Positions 36,415 to 45,126 of a DNA stretch of 64,000 nucleotides are shown in pieces; position 1 is the first letter of the stretch, and each line of letters starts with the position of its first letter. A program made the translations under genes and the position numbers. This stretch comes from Reyranella aquatilis (lineage in GTDB: Bacteria > Pseudomonadota > Alphaproteobacteria > Reyranellales > Reyranellaceae). Location: positions 248,001 through 312,000 of the forward strand of contig NZ_JAJISD010000002.1 in NCBI RefSeq assembly GCF_020880995.1, written 5' to 3'. Under the pieces are notes generated by a model. It was not told the origin of the DNA. It did no database searches and saw nothing but the letters and a program-made list of their open reading frames with translations.

Positions 36415-37461
36415 ATGTCCGTTCTCGCCGCCGTTGATTCCCTCACCGTCGATGTCATCACCGACAACATGAGCGACACCTATGCGAGCAAGCCTGCCTT
36501 TGCGACCTCGGAGATGGCCAACATCCTGAAGGCCGGCGCGACGGAGATCTCCGGCGAGACGCTCTTGGTGGCCAATCTCGGCTATGGCCTGCGGCTGCGG
36601 ACGAGGCTTGGCGACACGCGCCACACCTTGCTCTTCGACACAGGCACCGAGGGCGCAGCCTTCATCCGCAACTGCCGCAACATGTCCATCGACCTCGGCG
36701 AGGTCGAGGAGATCGCCATCACGCACGGTCACTGGGACCATATGGGTGCGCTGCCTGCCGCGCTCGACGCCATCGCCGCGCGCCGTGGCCGGGACAGCGT
36801 GGCGGTGCACGTCAATCCGGGCATGTTCAACGAACGCGGCGTGCTGCTGCGAGACGGCACGATCTTTCCGGCCGCCCGCGTGCCGACGCCCGCCCAGATG
36901 GAGACGCAGGGTGCCCGCATCGTCAACGACGGCCACGCCCGCACCCTGCTCGACAACCACTTCTACTACAGCGGCGAGATTCCCCGCGTCAGCGCCTTCG
37001 AGAAGGGCCGCGAGGATCATCTCTGTCGTGAGGACAATTCGGAGGAGTGGCGTCCCGATCCGTTCCTGATGGACGAGCGCATGCTGATCGTGAACGTGCG
37101 CGACCTCGGCCTGGTCGTGTTCAGCGCCTGCTCGCATGCCGGCATCGTGAACGTCTGCACCGAAGCGCGCCGGCTGTTTCCCGACACGCCGATCCATGCG
37201 GTGATGGGCGGCCTGCATCTCGGCGGCGTGATGGAGCGCCTGATCCCGCAGACCGTCGAGGCACTGGCCCCCTTCGACATCGGCCACTTCATCACCGGCC
37301 ACTGCACCGGTTGGCGGGCGCTCCATGCCCTGGCCAACGCCTATGGCGATCGCGTCAGCCAATCCGCGGTCGGCACCACCTATGTCTTCGCCGCCAGCGT
37401 CCCGCCCGCCGACCGCAGGACGGCGGCGCCGGCCCGCTTCGAGACCAAGCCCACTTGGTGA
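36415..37461 (+). CDS. MBL-fold metallohydrolase
   Basis: A 348-aa metallo-beta-lactamase-fold protein. THGHWDHMG gives H104, H106, D108, H109 for the zinc pair; FSACSHAGIVN and ITGHCTGWRAL supply further ligands. It resembles the branch that includes beta-RFAP synthase-like proteins acting on pterin compounds. GGAGAGG lies before the start. It follows the GNAT gene by 18 bp and is probably in the same operon; function within the group is undetermined. Confidence 0.88.
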   Translation: MSVLAAVDSLTVDVITDNMSDTYASKPAFATSEMANILKAGATEISGETLLVANLGYGLRLRTRLGDTRHTLLFDTGTEGAAFIRNCRNMSIDLGEVEEIAITHGHWDHMGALPAALDAIAARRGRDSVAVHVNPGMFNERGVLLRDGTIFPAARVPTPAQMETQGARIVNDGHARTLLDNHFYYSGEIPRVSAFEKGREDHLCREDNSEEWRPDPFLMDERMLIVNVRDLGLVVFSACSHAGIVNVCTEARRLFPDTPIHAVMGGLHLGGVMERLIPQTVEALAPFDIGHFITGHCTGWRALHALANAYGDRVSQSAVGTTYVFAASVPPADRRTAAPARFETKPTW

Positions 37462-37466
37462 CCGGT

Positions 37467-38195
37467 TCAGGCTCCGAGAGCCTCGGCCAGGTCCACGAAA
37501 TCGGTCGCGAAGACGTCGAACCAGGGTTCGGGCGCAACGTCGGGCTTCGCGTCCGGCCCGAATTCGAGCGGTCGTGTCACGAAGGCCGTGCGCATGCCGA
37601 AGGCGCGCGCTGCCTTCAGATCGTACTTGTGACAGGCCACCATCATGATCTCCTCCGGCCGGAAGCCGAGAAGATCGACCGCGAGTTGGTAGACGGCCGG
37701 CGCGGGCTTGTAGCTTTGTGCGAGTTCCGCCGTCAGCACCGCGTCGAACGGCAATCCGGCATGCTTTACCACCGCGACCATCGTCCTCATGCCGGCGTTC
37801 GACAGCGTCGAGGTAACGAAGCGCCGGCGCAGCCGTGCAAGCCCCTCCACGCTGTCGGGCCAGGCATCGAGGCGACTCCAGACCAGGTTCAGCTCGTCGC
37901 GTTCGGCAGCGGTGAAGGTGGCGGAAAGCCCGTGCCGTTCCAGCAGGGCATCCAGCGTCTCGCGATAGATTCGATCCACCCGCAGCCACGGACGCCTTCC
38001 GGCGATGATGTCGTCGAGCACCGCGCGATAGAGGCCGCGCCAGTCGGCGGACAGGATGCCCCAGTCGATCGCAAGGCCCCTGTCGCGGTTTACCGTCTCG
38101 CCCATGCGCAGAAGCGGACGGCAGAAATCGGCACAGGTGCCCTGGACGTCGAAGGTGAGCGCCCGGACGCTCGCCAGTGATGCCGAAGCCGCCAT
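37467..38195 (-). CDS. HAD-superfamily hydrolase, 2-haloacid dehalogenase-like (type II)
   Basis: A 242-aa HAD protein. The nucleophile D16 lies in LTFDVQGTCADF, motif II in VTSTLSNAG, the lysine in QSYKPAPAVY and motif III in MMVACHKYDLKAARAFGM, all typical of L-2-haloacid dehalogenases. The family usually has FDxxGTL; here a cysteine replaces the leucine. The start at 38193 follows GGAGAGG. It converges on the MBL gene (5 bp between stops) and is divergent from the DHA2 exporter. Confidence 0.85.
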   Translation of the reverse strand: MAASASLASVRALTFDVQGTCADFCRPLLRMGETVNRDRGLAIDWGILSADWRGLYRAVLDDIIAGRRPWLRVDRIYRETLDALLERHGLSATFTAAERDELNLVWSRLDAWPDSVEGLARLRRRFVTSTLSNAGMRTMVAVVKHAGLPFDAVLTAELAQSYKPAPAVYQLAVDLLGFRPEEIMMVACHKYDLKAARAFGMRTAFVTRPLEFGPDAKPDVAPEPWFDVFATDFVDLAEALGA

Positions 38196-38373
38196 GTCGT
38201 CGATCCTCTCCCCTGCACCGCTCCGAGCATCGCAGTGGAATTCGGCTGGCGTCAAACGGCTGGCGCGCGATAACGTCCTCGCAACGTCGCCCGCATGGGC
38301 AACGACTCCCGAGGATCTCGCTCTGACCGACGCTTCACCAGGCCCTCTTTCCTTCAAGGCGATTCGGGGCGCG

Positions 38374-39846
38374 ATGACGCGCGGTGAGGAGCCGCCGCCG
38401 CTGCCCGCCATCGCCCGCCTGCAATCCTATCGATGGTTCGTCGTCGGCACGGTCTGTATCGGCGCATGCATGGGCCAGATCGACGCCAGCATGACGCAGG
38501 TTCTCCTGCCGCGACTCGAAGTCGAATTCGGGGCCCGCCTCAGCAGCGTGAGCTGGGTCGCGGTCGCCTATCTGCTCGCGATGGCTTCGTTCACGCCGAT
38601 CTTCGGACGGCTGGCGGACATGTTCGGCCGCAAGCTGCTCTATCTCGGCGGCTTCCTGCTCTTCATCGTCGGCTCGGGCCTGTGCGGCTTCGCCACCGAC
38701 CTGCCGACGCTGATCTTCTTCCGCATCCTGCAGAGCGTCGGCGCCGCGCTCCTGACCTCGAACAGCATTGCCATTGTCGTGATGGCCACCGGCCCCGCGG
38801 AGCACGGGCGCGGCCTCGGCCTGCAATCGGCGGCTCAGGCGATCGGCCTGGGGGCGGGGCCGGCCATCGGCGGCCTGATCCTCGATACGCTGGGCTGGCA
38901 GTGGGCCTTCTGGATCAACGTGCCGATGGGACTGATCGGCATCCTGCTGGGCTGGCTCACCCTGCCCCAGACCAAGGCCCCGCCTCACACGGGGCGCTTC
39001 GACTGGTATGGGGCCCTCCTGATTGCCCCGGCCCTGACGGCGGTCGTGGCCGTGCTGAACGAGGGCCATGCGTGGGGGTTCACGTCGCCCGCGCTGATCG
39101 GCTGCCTGCTCTTCGGCATCCTGTTCCTCGTCCTGTTCGTGCGGGCGGAACGCCGCGCCACGGCCCCCCTTCTCGATCTGCATCTCCTGACCAAGCGTGC
39201 GTTTCTGTTGGGCAACGCGGCGAACTTCCTCTCCTACGCCGTGCTGTTCGGCGTGTTCTTCCTCATCCCCTTCGTTCTCGTGCGCATCTACGACGATTCG
39301 GCTCTCGCGGCGGGTCTCAGACTGTCGATCCTGCCGGTCACCCTGGGCCTTCTGGCGCCCGTCGGCGGTGCCCTCTACGACCGGCTCGGCGCGCGCACGC
39401 CAACCTCGTGCGGCATGCTGATCTGCATCGCCAGCCTGGCGATGATCTACGTCTTCCTCGACGGCTCGGCCGAGAAACTGCCGCTGGTCACGCTTGCGCT
39501 GGCCGTCTTCGGCGTCGGACAGGGCCTGTTCATCTCGCCAAACACCAGCGCGATCATGTCGACCGCGCCACCCGAGCAGACGGGACAGGCGGGAAGCGTG
39601 CTGAACGTCGTGCGCCTGATCGGCATGAGCACCGGCATCGCCGGCGCCTCGACGCTGTTCGCGCTGGGCCTCGGCCGGGCCGACGGCAGCACCCTGGGCC
39701 TTCCGACCGCGTCGCTGGTGGCGGCCAGCCGCGAGGTCATCCTGCTGCTGGGCGGTCTGGCAGCCCTCGCCGGCCTGATCTCGCTGCTGCGCTCCGCGCC
39801 TCCCCAGGCGCCCCGCACGGACGCGGCGCGCTACGTGAGCGAATAG
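38374..39846 (+). CDS. DHA2-family MFS drug exporter (14 segments)
   Basis: A 490-aa protein with about fourteen membrane segments. MGQIDASMTQVLLPRLEVEF in segment 1 and WVAVAYLLAMASFTPIFGRLADMFGRK (motif A) are DHA2/EmrB-like. The ATG at 38374 is chosen as the last start before segment 1; the frame stays open further upstream, but that would run into the divergent HAD gene, and no clear ribosome site was found. It likely pumps out drugs or organic compounds. Its 3' end overlaps the convergent LysE gene by 16 bp. Confidence 0.87.
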   Translation: MTRGEEPPPLPAIARLQSYRWFVVGTVCIGACMGQIDASMTQVLLPRLEVEFGARLSSVSWVAVAYLLAMASFTPIFGRLADMFGRKLLYLGGFLLFIVGSGLCGFATDLPTLIFFRILQSVGAALLTSNSIAIVVMATGPAEHGRGLGLQSAAQAIGLGAGPAIGGLILDTLGWQWAFWINVPMGLIGILLGWLTLPQTKAPPHTGRFDWYGALLIAPALTAVVAVLNEGHAWGFTSPALIGCLLFGILFLVLFVRAERRATAPLLDLHLLTKRAFLLGNAANFLSYAVLFGVFFLIPFVLVRIYDDSALAAGLRLSILPVTLGLLAPVGGALYDRLGARTPTSCGMLICIASLAMIYVFLDGSAEKLPLVTLALAVFGVGQGLFISPNTSAIMSTAPPEQTGQAGSVLNVVRLIGMSTGIAGASTLFALGLGRADGSTLGLPTASLVAASREVILLLGGLAALAGLISLLRSAPPQAPRTDAARYVSE

Positions 39847-40394
39847 ACCGTCGCGGCCACGAGCGCCACGGCGAGCGAGAGGTTGACGCGGCGCGACCAT
39901 ACCGGGTCGCGCAGCACCCGCGCGAACGCCGCGCCCGCCGCCAACCACGCGCCATGGATCAACACCACCATGGCGGCAAGAACGGCGACCTTGAGGGAGG
40001 CCGGGAGGCCGGAGCCCACAAACACCGCCGCGATGGCGACATAGGCCTTGGGGTTGGCGAGGGCCAGCAGGAAACCGCCGCCGAAAGACGGCGCGTCGTG
40101 CGAAGCGTCGTGCCGTGCAAGCGGCGGCGCGGTCGCGATCCGGACGGCGAGATACAGGATGTAGCCGACCGACGCGACCAGCAGAACGGGCGCGATCCGC
40201 GGCAGCGCCAGCAGCATGGCCATCATGCCCGTCGCCACCGCGAGCAGGACGAGAATGGTGCCGGCGATCAGCCCCGACGTGTAGGCAATGGACCGGCGCA
40301 GGCCGAACGCCGCCCCCACGGCGGTGACGCTGATCGTCGAGGGACCGGGGCTGCCCATGACGAGAAGGGAAGCCACGAGAAGAGAGAGCAGCAT
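39831..40394 (-). CDS. LysE-family translocator
   Basis: A 187-aa protein with about six membrane helices. MGSPGPSTISVTAVGAAFGLRRS near the start is the LysE/RhtB hallmark, and FLLALANPKAYVAI the second conserved block. The family exports amino acids and homoserine-type compounds. Length is slightly short (family about 200-210), mostly at the N-terminus. A 9-bp inverted repeat covers its start codon. Confidence 0.87.
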   Translation of the reverse strand: MLLSLLVASLLVMGSPGPSTISVTAVGAAFGLRRSIAYTSGLIAGTILVLLAVATGMMAMLLALPRIAPVLLVASVGYILYLAVRIATAPPLARHDASHDAPSFGGGFLLALANPKAYVAIAAVFVGSGLPASLKVAVLAAMVVLIHGAWLAAGAAFARVLRDPVWSRRVNLSLAVALVAATVYSLT

Positions 40395-40421
40395 GCCGGA
40401 CGCTAACGCCGGCCGGCATGC
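40391..40421. promoter_or_regulatory. inverted repeat covering the LysE start
   Basis: GCATGCCGG (40391-40399) and CCGGCATGC (40413-40421) pair perfectly with a 13-bp spacer and span the LysE initiation codon. It may be an operator or an mRNA hairpin hiding the start; it also lies just downstream of the M28 peptidase gene. Confidence 0.45.
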
Positions 40422-40445
40422 CGGTATTGAACGTTCGTGCGATGC

Positions 40446-41717
40446 CTACGCCCGCCAGCGCGCCGCTTCGTCCGGATCGGCATTGCAGGCCGCCGCGACC
40501 AGAGCAGCGGTGAGCAGAGTCGCTTGCCTCAGCTCGCTTTGCGCGACCTTGTCGCGCGTGTCGGCGGGCGTCAGCACGACACGCAGATGCGCGTTGGGGT
40601 CGTCGAAGCCCGCCACGAGACGAATGGCCGGGATGCCGCCGGTCGCGAAGTTCGCGTGATCGGAATTGGTCATCAGCGGCCGCACGGTGCGCAGGGATTG
40701 ACCATTGGCCTCGGCAACGCCCAGCAGAAAAGGTTCGACCCCGGCAAAGCCGCTGGTCAGCGCGGCGAGGTTCGGACTGCCGGCCACCGAATCGAGATTG
40801 ACGTTGAGCGCGATCTTCGCGCGCTCGGCCTCGCCCAGCGCCTTCACATACTGCGCCGAGCCGGTCAGCGCCCATTCCTCGACGCTGAAGAACATGACGC
40901 GCAATCCCCGCCGCCACTTCGCCACTTCCGGCGACAAAGCGCGCGCCACCGCCAGCACGGCCGCGAGGCCGGTGCCGTTGTCCATCGCGCTCTCGGCGAG
41001 GTCGTGGCCGTCAACGTGCGCCGACAGCACCACCCATTCGTCGGTCTGGCCGGGATAGTCGTAGACCAGAGTCTCGGTCTCGGCCGGCCCCTCCGCGGTC
41101 TCGACGGTGATCGTCACGGACGGAAAGCCGGTCGACCGGCGCGCCAGCTTCGCCGCCGTCTCGGGCGAGATGCCCAGCGCGGGAATGCCCTCCCCGGAGT
41201 CGCGGCCAGAGGAGCCTGCCACCACGTGACCGGCCAGCGGCCCGCCGATCAGGAAGCCCACGGCGCCATGGGCCCGCGCCATGTCGTACTTGCGCCGGCG
41301 ATGGATCGTGCCGGCGGCGAACATCAGCTCGTGGCGCACCAGTACGATGCGCTCGGCGATCTCGGCCTTGTGCGCCTCGAACTCGTCGGGCGTGCCGCGG
41401 CCGAGATCGATCACCTCGGCCGTCAGCCCCGACGAGGGCGTGGCGATCGTGCGCACCAGCGGATGACAGGGCGCGAAGGTACCGCCGGGCAGTTTCAGCG
41501 TGGCCGACTTCGCCTGCCAGCCATTATAGGGCACCGGGATCGACCGGCCCGAATTGGCCGGCGACGCCGCGCGCACGCGCTCGCGCAGCAGCGCGAAGGC
41601 GCGCTTCTCGCTCTGCGTGCCGGAGAGACGCCCGCCGCAGTCGCAGATGTCGTTGAAGTCGCGCCACAGCGCTTCGTCGGCCGCAAGGCGGCCCATCAGT
41701 CCCGCGTCGAGACGCAT
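40446..41717 (-). CDS. M28-family metallopeptidase
   Basis: A 423-aa zinc peptidase of the M28 group without signal peptide. The ligands appear in SAHVDGHDLAES (His, Asp), AMDNGTGLAAVL (bridging Asp), FFSVEEWALTGS (Glu-Glu) and TNSDHANFATGG (His). A PA-like insert (residues about 95-190, HRRRKYDMARAHGAVGFLIG) precedes the catalytic end. It probably removes N-terminal amino acids from peptides or hydrolyses an amide. It lies 3 bp downstream of the LysR gene, so both share a transcript, and the divergent operon handles amino compounds. Confidence 0.88.
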   Translation of the reverse strand: MRLDAGLMGRLAADEALWRDFNDICDCGGRLSGTQSEKRAFALLRERVRAASPANSGRSIPVPYNGWQAKSATLKLPGGTFAPCHPLVRTIATPSSGLTAEVIDLGRGTPDEFEAHKAEIAERIVLVRHELMFAAGTIHRRRKYDMARAHGAVGFLIGGPLAGHVVAGSSGRDSGEGIPALGISPETAAKLARRSTGFPSVTITVETAEGPAETETLVYDYPGQTDEWVVLSAHVDGHDLAESAMDNGTGLAAVLAVARALSPEVAKWRRGLRVMFFSVEEWALTGSAQYVKALGEAERAKIALNVNLDSVAGSPNLAALTSGFAGVEPFLLGVAEANGQSLRTVRPLMTNSDHANFATGGIPAIRLVAGFDDPNAHLRVVLTPADTRDKVAQSELRQATLLTAALVAAACNADPDEAARWRA

Positions 41718-41720
41718 GGC

Positions 41721-42599
41721 TTACCCTTTCAACTTGTCGTCGAGCATGTCGAGGAACGCCGAGGCGAGCACCGAGGGCTCGCGGTCGCGGCGATGGAAGG
41801 CGCCGATCTCGTAGGTGACGGCCGGCTCGAACGGCCGCGCCACCAGTCCGAGATGCTCGAAGCCGCGCGCCGACAGCGGATCGACGATCGACCAGCCGGT
41901 GCCTGCCGCCACCAGACCGCAGAGCGTGGCGAAGAACTCCGCCTCGACCACGGCGTTGAGCGACACGCCGGCCGCCGAGAAGACGCCGCGGATGCGATTG
42001 GGCACCTGGTGCGAGCGCGCCGGCATCACCATCGAATGCGGCGCGAGCAGTTGCGGCGTCAGCAGCTTGCTGGCGGCGAGCGGATGGCGTGGCGGCAGGA
42101 TCGCGACACAGCGCATCCCGTAGCGCCGGACCTCGACCTGGCTCTCGTCGATTGGCAGTTCGGCGATGCCGATGTCGAAGCCTTCGCTCGGCAGGAGCTG
42201 GCTCACGACGTCGGAATGGCGCGAGATCAGCCGCACCGAGACGCCCGGCCGCTCGCCCAGGAACTTCGCCACGAGGTTGGGCAACAGCGAGATCGCAGCC
42301 GAGGGATGGCTGGCGATCACCAGCCGGCCCGACTGGCCCTCGCGGATCTGCGCCGTCGCGGCCTGCAGCCGGTCGACCTCGCCCAGCACGCGGCTTGCTT
42401 CGGCATAAAACAACACGCCCTCGGGCGTGGGCTTGAGCCGGCCGTTGGCGCGCTCGAACAGCGGGAAGCCCACCGTTTCCTCGAGCCGGGCGATCTGCGT
42501 GCTGACCGCCGGCTGGGTCACGCCCATGGCGCCCGCGGCGGCGGTCATGGAGCGGTGGTCGACCACCGCCCGGAAGGCTTCGAGGAGCTTGACATCCAT
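41721..42599 (-). CDS. LysR-family regulator, OccR/NocR-like
   Basis: A 292-aa LysR protein; MTAAAGAMGVTQPAVSTQIARLE is the recognition helix region (18-40). The overall sequence resembles regulators of opine and arginine catabolism. It is divergent from the amino-acid ABC importer and forms an operon with the M28 peptidase. Likely activates the importer, M20 and ureohydrolase genes when the amino compound is present. Confidence 0.88.
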   Translation of the reverse strand: MDVKLLEAFRAVVDHRSMTAAAGAMGVTQPAVSTQIARLEETVGFPLFERANGRLKPTPEGVLFYAEASRVLGEVDRLQAATAQIREGQSGRLVIASHPSAAISLLPNLVAKFLGERPGVSVRLISRHSDVVSQLLPSEGFDIGIAELPIDESQVEVRRYGMRCVAILPPRHPLAASKLLTPQLLAPHSMVMPARSHQVPNRIRGVFSAAGVSLNAVVEAEFFATLCGLVAAGTGWSIVDPLSARGFEHLGLVARPFEPAVTYEIGAFHRRDREPSVLASAFLDMLDDKLKG

Positions 42600-42630
42600 A
42601 CTCTATAAACAGCCGTTATTGGTCATTTTG

Positions 42631-42703
42631 GCAATTCCTTCCGACTCTCCTAGCAAAACCCCTGCCGATGCGGCAGTCTCCAATGGAGCGGCATAGGAAT
42701 TGC
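42631..42703. promoter_or_regulatory. spaced inverted repeat in LysR/ABC divergent gap
   Basis: GCAATTCCT (42631-42639) and AGGAATTGC (42695-42703) pair perfectly 55 bp apart, with a small CTGCCG/CGGCAG hairpin between them. The spacing matches two LysR half-regions that could loop DNA between the divergent promoters. Confidence 0.5.
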
Positions 42704-42715
42704 TTATGGAGTGAC

Positions 42716-43480
42716 ATGAGCAGCACGGCCCCCCTGATCCTCGCGGACGGCATCACCAAGCGCTTCGGTGCCAACCAAGTGCTGACCCGCGTCTCGCTCG
42801 ACGTCTCCGAGCGCGACGTGGTGTGCGTCGTGGGGCCGTCGGGCTCGGGAAAGACCACGCTGCTGCGCTGCCTTGCCCTGCTCGAGGAGCCGAGCGAGGG
42901 CCGCGTCGTGATGCAGGGCGTGCCTATTTCCACACCGGCGCCGAACAAGCAGGTCAAGGCGGCCGGGCGCGCCGTGCGCTCCGACATCGGCATGGTGTTC
43001 CAGCATTTCAATCTGTGGCCGCACATGTCGGTGCTGCAGAACCTGATCGAAGCGCCGATACGCGTGAAGAAGATGCCCAGGGACGAGGCAGTCGCCATCG
43101 CCGAAGCCCTGCTGAAGAAGGTCGACCTGTCCGACAAGCGCGACGCCTATCCGGCGCGACTGTCCGGCGGCCAGCAGCAGCGCGTGGCGATTGCCCGTGC
43201 GCTCGCCATGTCGCCCAAGGTCCTGCTCTTCGACGAGGCAACCAGCGCGCTCGATCCCGAGCTGCGCCGCGAGGTCCTCGCGGTCATGCGCCAACTCGCC
43301 CGCGAGGGCATGACCATGCTGGTCGTCACCCACGAGATGGGCTTCGCGCGCCATGTCGGCACGCGCACCGTGTTCATGGATCGCGGCGAGATCGTCGAGG
43401 CGGCGCCGGGCGCCGCGTTTTTCGACGCGCCGCAGACGGAGCGCGCGAAGCGCTTCCTGCAGCAGTTCGAGGATGAGTAA
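42716..43480 (+). CDS. polar amino-acid ABC importer, ATP-binding protein
   Basis: A 254-aa ATPase of the HisP/GlnQ type: Walker A GPSGSGKTT (40-48), FQHFNLWPHMSVLQN Q-loop region, signature LSGGQQQR (149-156), Walker B LLFDEA (170-175), switch His in VTHEMGFAR. Start at 42716 with GGAG six bases upstream. First gene of the import operon; the binding protein follows after 28 bp. Confidence 0.93.
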   Translation: MSSTAPLILADGITKRFGANQVLTRVSLDVSERDVVCVVGPSGSGKTTLLRCLALLEEPSEGRVVMQGVPISTPAPNKQVKAAGRAVRSDIGMVFQHFNLWPHMSVLQNLIEAPIRVKKMPRDEAVAIAEALLKKVDLSDKRDAYPARLSGGQQQRVAIARALAMSPKVLLFDEATSALDPELRREVLAVMRQLAREGMTMLVVTHEMGFARHVGTRTVFMDRGEIVEAAPGAAFFDAPQTERAKRFLQQFEDE

Positions 43481-43508
43481 CGGGGAAGGTCAACAAGGGA
43501 GACCGGTC

Positions 43509-44327
43509 ATGAGTGTTGCAAGGGGTGTATCGAGGGTTCTGGGTGCGCTCGCGCTGGCGGGCACGATGGGTGCGATGGCGATCACGGGCGCCGAGGCCCA
43601 GCAGACGCAATCGCGTCTCTACGAGGTGACCAAGAGCAAGAAGCTCCGGGTCTGCCAGTTTCCGCTCTACTATTCGATCTCGTTCCGCAATTCCAAGACG
43701 GGCGAGATCGAGGGCATCGATGCCGACCTGGCGAAGGAATTCGCCAAGGAGCTCGACGCCAAGCTCGAGATCGTCGAATCGAGCTTCGGCTCGTTCATCG
43801 CCGACCTGCAGGCCGGCAAGTGCGAGATCGGCATGTTCGGCGTCGGCGCCACGATGAAGCGCGGCCAGGCCGTCGAATTCTCCAAGCCCTACCTGCTGAC
43901 CAACCTCTATGCGGTCACCCGCAAGGACAGCAAGATCAAGGAGTGGAAGGACATCGACCAGAAGGGCGTGAAGGCCGCCGTCTCGCTGGGCAGCTACATG
44001 GAGCCCTTCATGAAGGGCTACGTGAAGAACGCCGAGGTCGTGTCGGTGGCGCCGCCCAACACGCGCGAGGCCGAGCTGGTCGCGCAGCGCGTCGACGTCA
44101 TCATCACCGACTTCCCGACCGCCATCAAAGTGACCGACGAGTTCGACTGGGCGACCTACATCCTGCCCAACGAGAAGCTCGCCATCACACCGTACGCCTA
44201 TGTCGTGCCGCAGGGCGACCAGATCTGGCTGAACTACGTCAACCTGTTCGTCGACACGATCAAGCTCGACGGAAGGCTGCTGAAGTACGCCAAGAAGCAC
44301 AAGCTCGACCCGATCGTCGCGCCGTGA
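43509..44327 (+). CDS. amino-acid ABC importer, periplasmic binding protein
   Basis: A 272-aa type II solute-binding protein. Residues 1-30 are a signal peptide (cleavage near GAEAQQ). GIDADLAKEFAKEL and IGMFGVGATMKRGQAVEFSKPY are the family blocks lining the ligand cleft; the RDSK...lobe (TRKDSKIKEW) follows. Start at 43509 after GGGAGA. Ligand is probably a polar amino compound; the operon suggests a guanidino or acylated one. Confidence 0.92.
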   Translation: MSVARGVSRVLGALALAGTMGAMAITGAEAQQTQSRLYEVTKSKKLRVCQFPLYYSISFRNSKTGEIEGIDADLAKEFAKELDAKLEIVESSFGSFIADLQAGKCEIGMFGVGATMKRGQAVEFSKPYLLTNLYAVTRKDSKIKEWKDIDQKGVKAAVSLGSYMEPFMKGYVKNAEVVSVAPPNTREAELVAQRVDVIITDFPTAIKVTDEFDWATYILPNEKLAITPYAYVVPQGDQIWLNYVNLFVDTIKLDGRLLKYAKKHKLDPIVAP

Positions 44328-44333
44328 CCTGTA

Positions 44334-44442
44334 GCCCATGCTTCGAGACGGCTGCTGCGCAGCCTCCTCAGCATGAGGTGTGCTTGAAACCACAACCTCA
44401 CCCTGAGGAGCGCTCCGCAGGAGCGCGTCTCGAAGGGTGGGC
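44334..44442. repeat. REP-like palindromic element, copy 2, inside the operon
   Basis: Two inverted units of about 45 bp: one with GCCCATGCTTCGAGACGG and CCTCCTCAGCATGAGG, the other with CCTCACCCTGAGGAG and TCTCGAAGGGTGGG. The element splits the binding-protein gene from the permease gene and ends 18 bp before the permease start. In mRNA it would form strong stem-loops that could slow decay of the upstream part. Confidence 0.8.
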
Positions 44443-44460
44443 AACAAGCGTGATCTGAGC

Positions 44461-45126
44461 ATGTTCAAGTACCAATTCCGCTGGGACACGGTCTGGGGAA
44501 GCTTCGACTTCCTGATGGGCGGACTGCAGATGACGCTCGTCATCTCGGCCATCACCCTGGTGCTGGCGATGCTCGGCGGGCTGATCATCGCCCTGCTCGA
44601 CATGTCGCGCTTCCGCGTGCTGCGCTGGATCGGCATCTCGATCGGCGAGGTAGTGCGCAACACGCCGATCCTGGTACAGCTCCTGTGGGTCTACTACGTG
44701 CTGCCGATCGTGTTCGGCGTGCGCATCGAGGCGCTGGTCGCGCTGATCATCGGCCTCGCCCTCTACCAGGCGTCCTTCATCTCGGAGGTCTACCGCTCGG
44801 GCATCCAGAGCGTCCCCAAGGGCCATCGCGAAGCTGCGCAGGTGCTGGGCCTGACGCCGTTCCAGTCGTTCAACCGCATCGTGCTGCCGCAGGCGATCCG
44901 CATGACCCTGCCGCCGCTCGCCTCCAACTTCGTGCAGCTCATCAAGTTCTCCTCGCTCGGCGCCGTCATCTCGGTGAGTGAGATCACGCGCCGCGGCATG
45001 GAGCTCTCGGCGACGAACTTCCGGCCGCTCGAGACCTTCACTTTCATCGCCGTGGTCTACTTCTTCATCTGCTGGCCGCTCGCGATGGCCATCCGCTTCT
45101 GGGAACGCAGGCTGCAGGCGCGCTGA
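44461..45126 (+). CDS. amino-acid ABC importer, permease
   Basis: A 221-aa permease with five helices. EVVRNTPILVQLLWVYY is the HisMQ-type opening, and GIQSVPKGHREAAQVLGLTP is the EAA loop that contacts the ATPase. Only one permease gene is present, so a homodimeric channel is likely. ATG at 44461 is chosen; a GTG at 44437 lies inside the repeat. Its stop overlaps the next start (TGATG). Confidence 0.92.
   Translation: MFKYQFRWDTVWGSFDFLMGGLQMTLVISAITLVLAMLGGLIIALLDMSRFRVLRWIGISIGEVVRNTPILVQLLWVYYVLPIVFGVRIEALVALIIGLALYQASFISEVYRSGIQSVPKGHREAAQVLGLTPFQSFNRIVLPQAIRMTLPPLASNFVQLIKFSSLGAVISVSEITRRGMELSATNFRPLETFTFIAVVYFFICWPLAMAIRFWERRLQAR

Noticed and set aside
38335-40917. 860-aa minus-strand open frame opposite the DHA2 exporter and across the LysE and M28 genes
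   Set aside because: Long antisense frames are common at this GC content; the real genes in this stretch are clear and the translation is low complexity.
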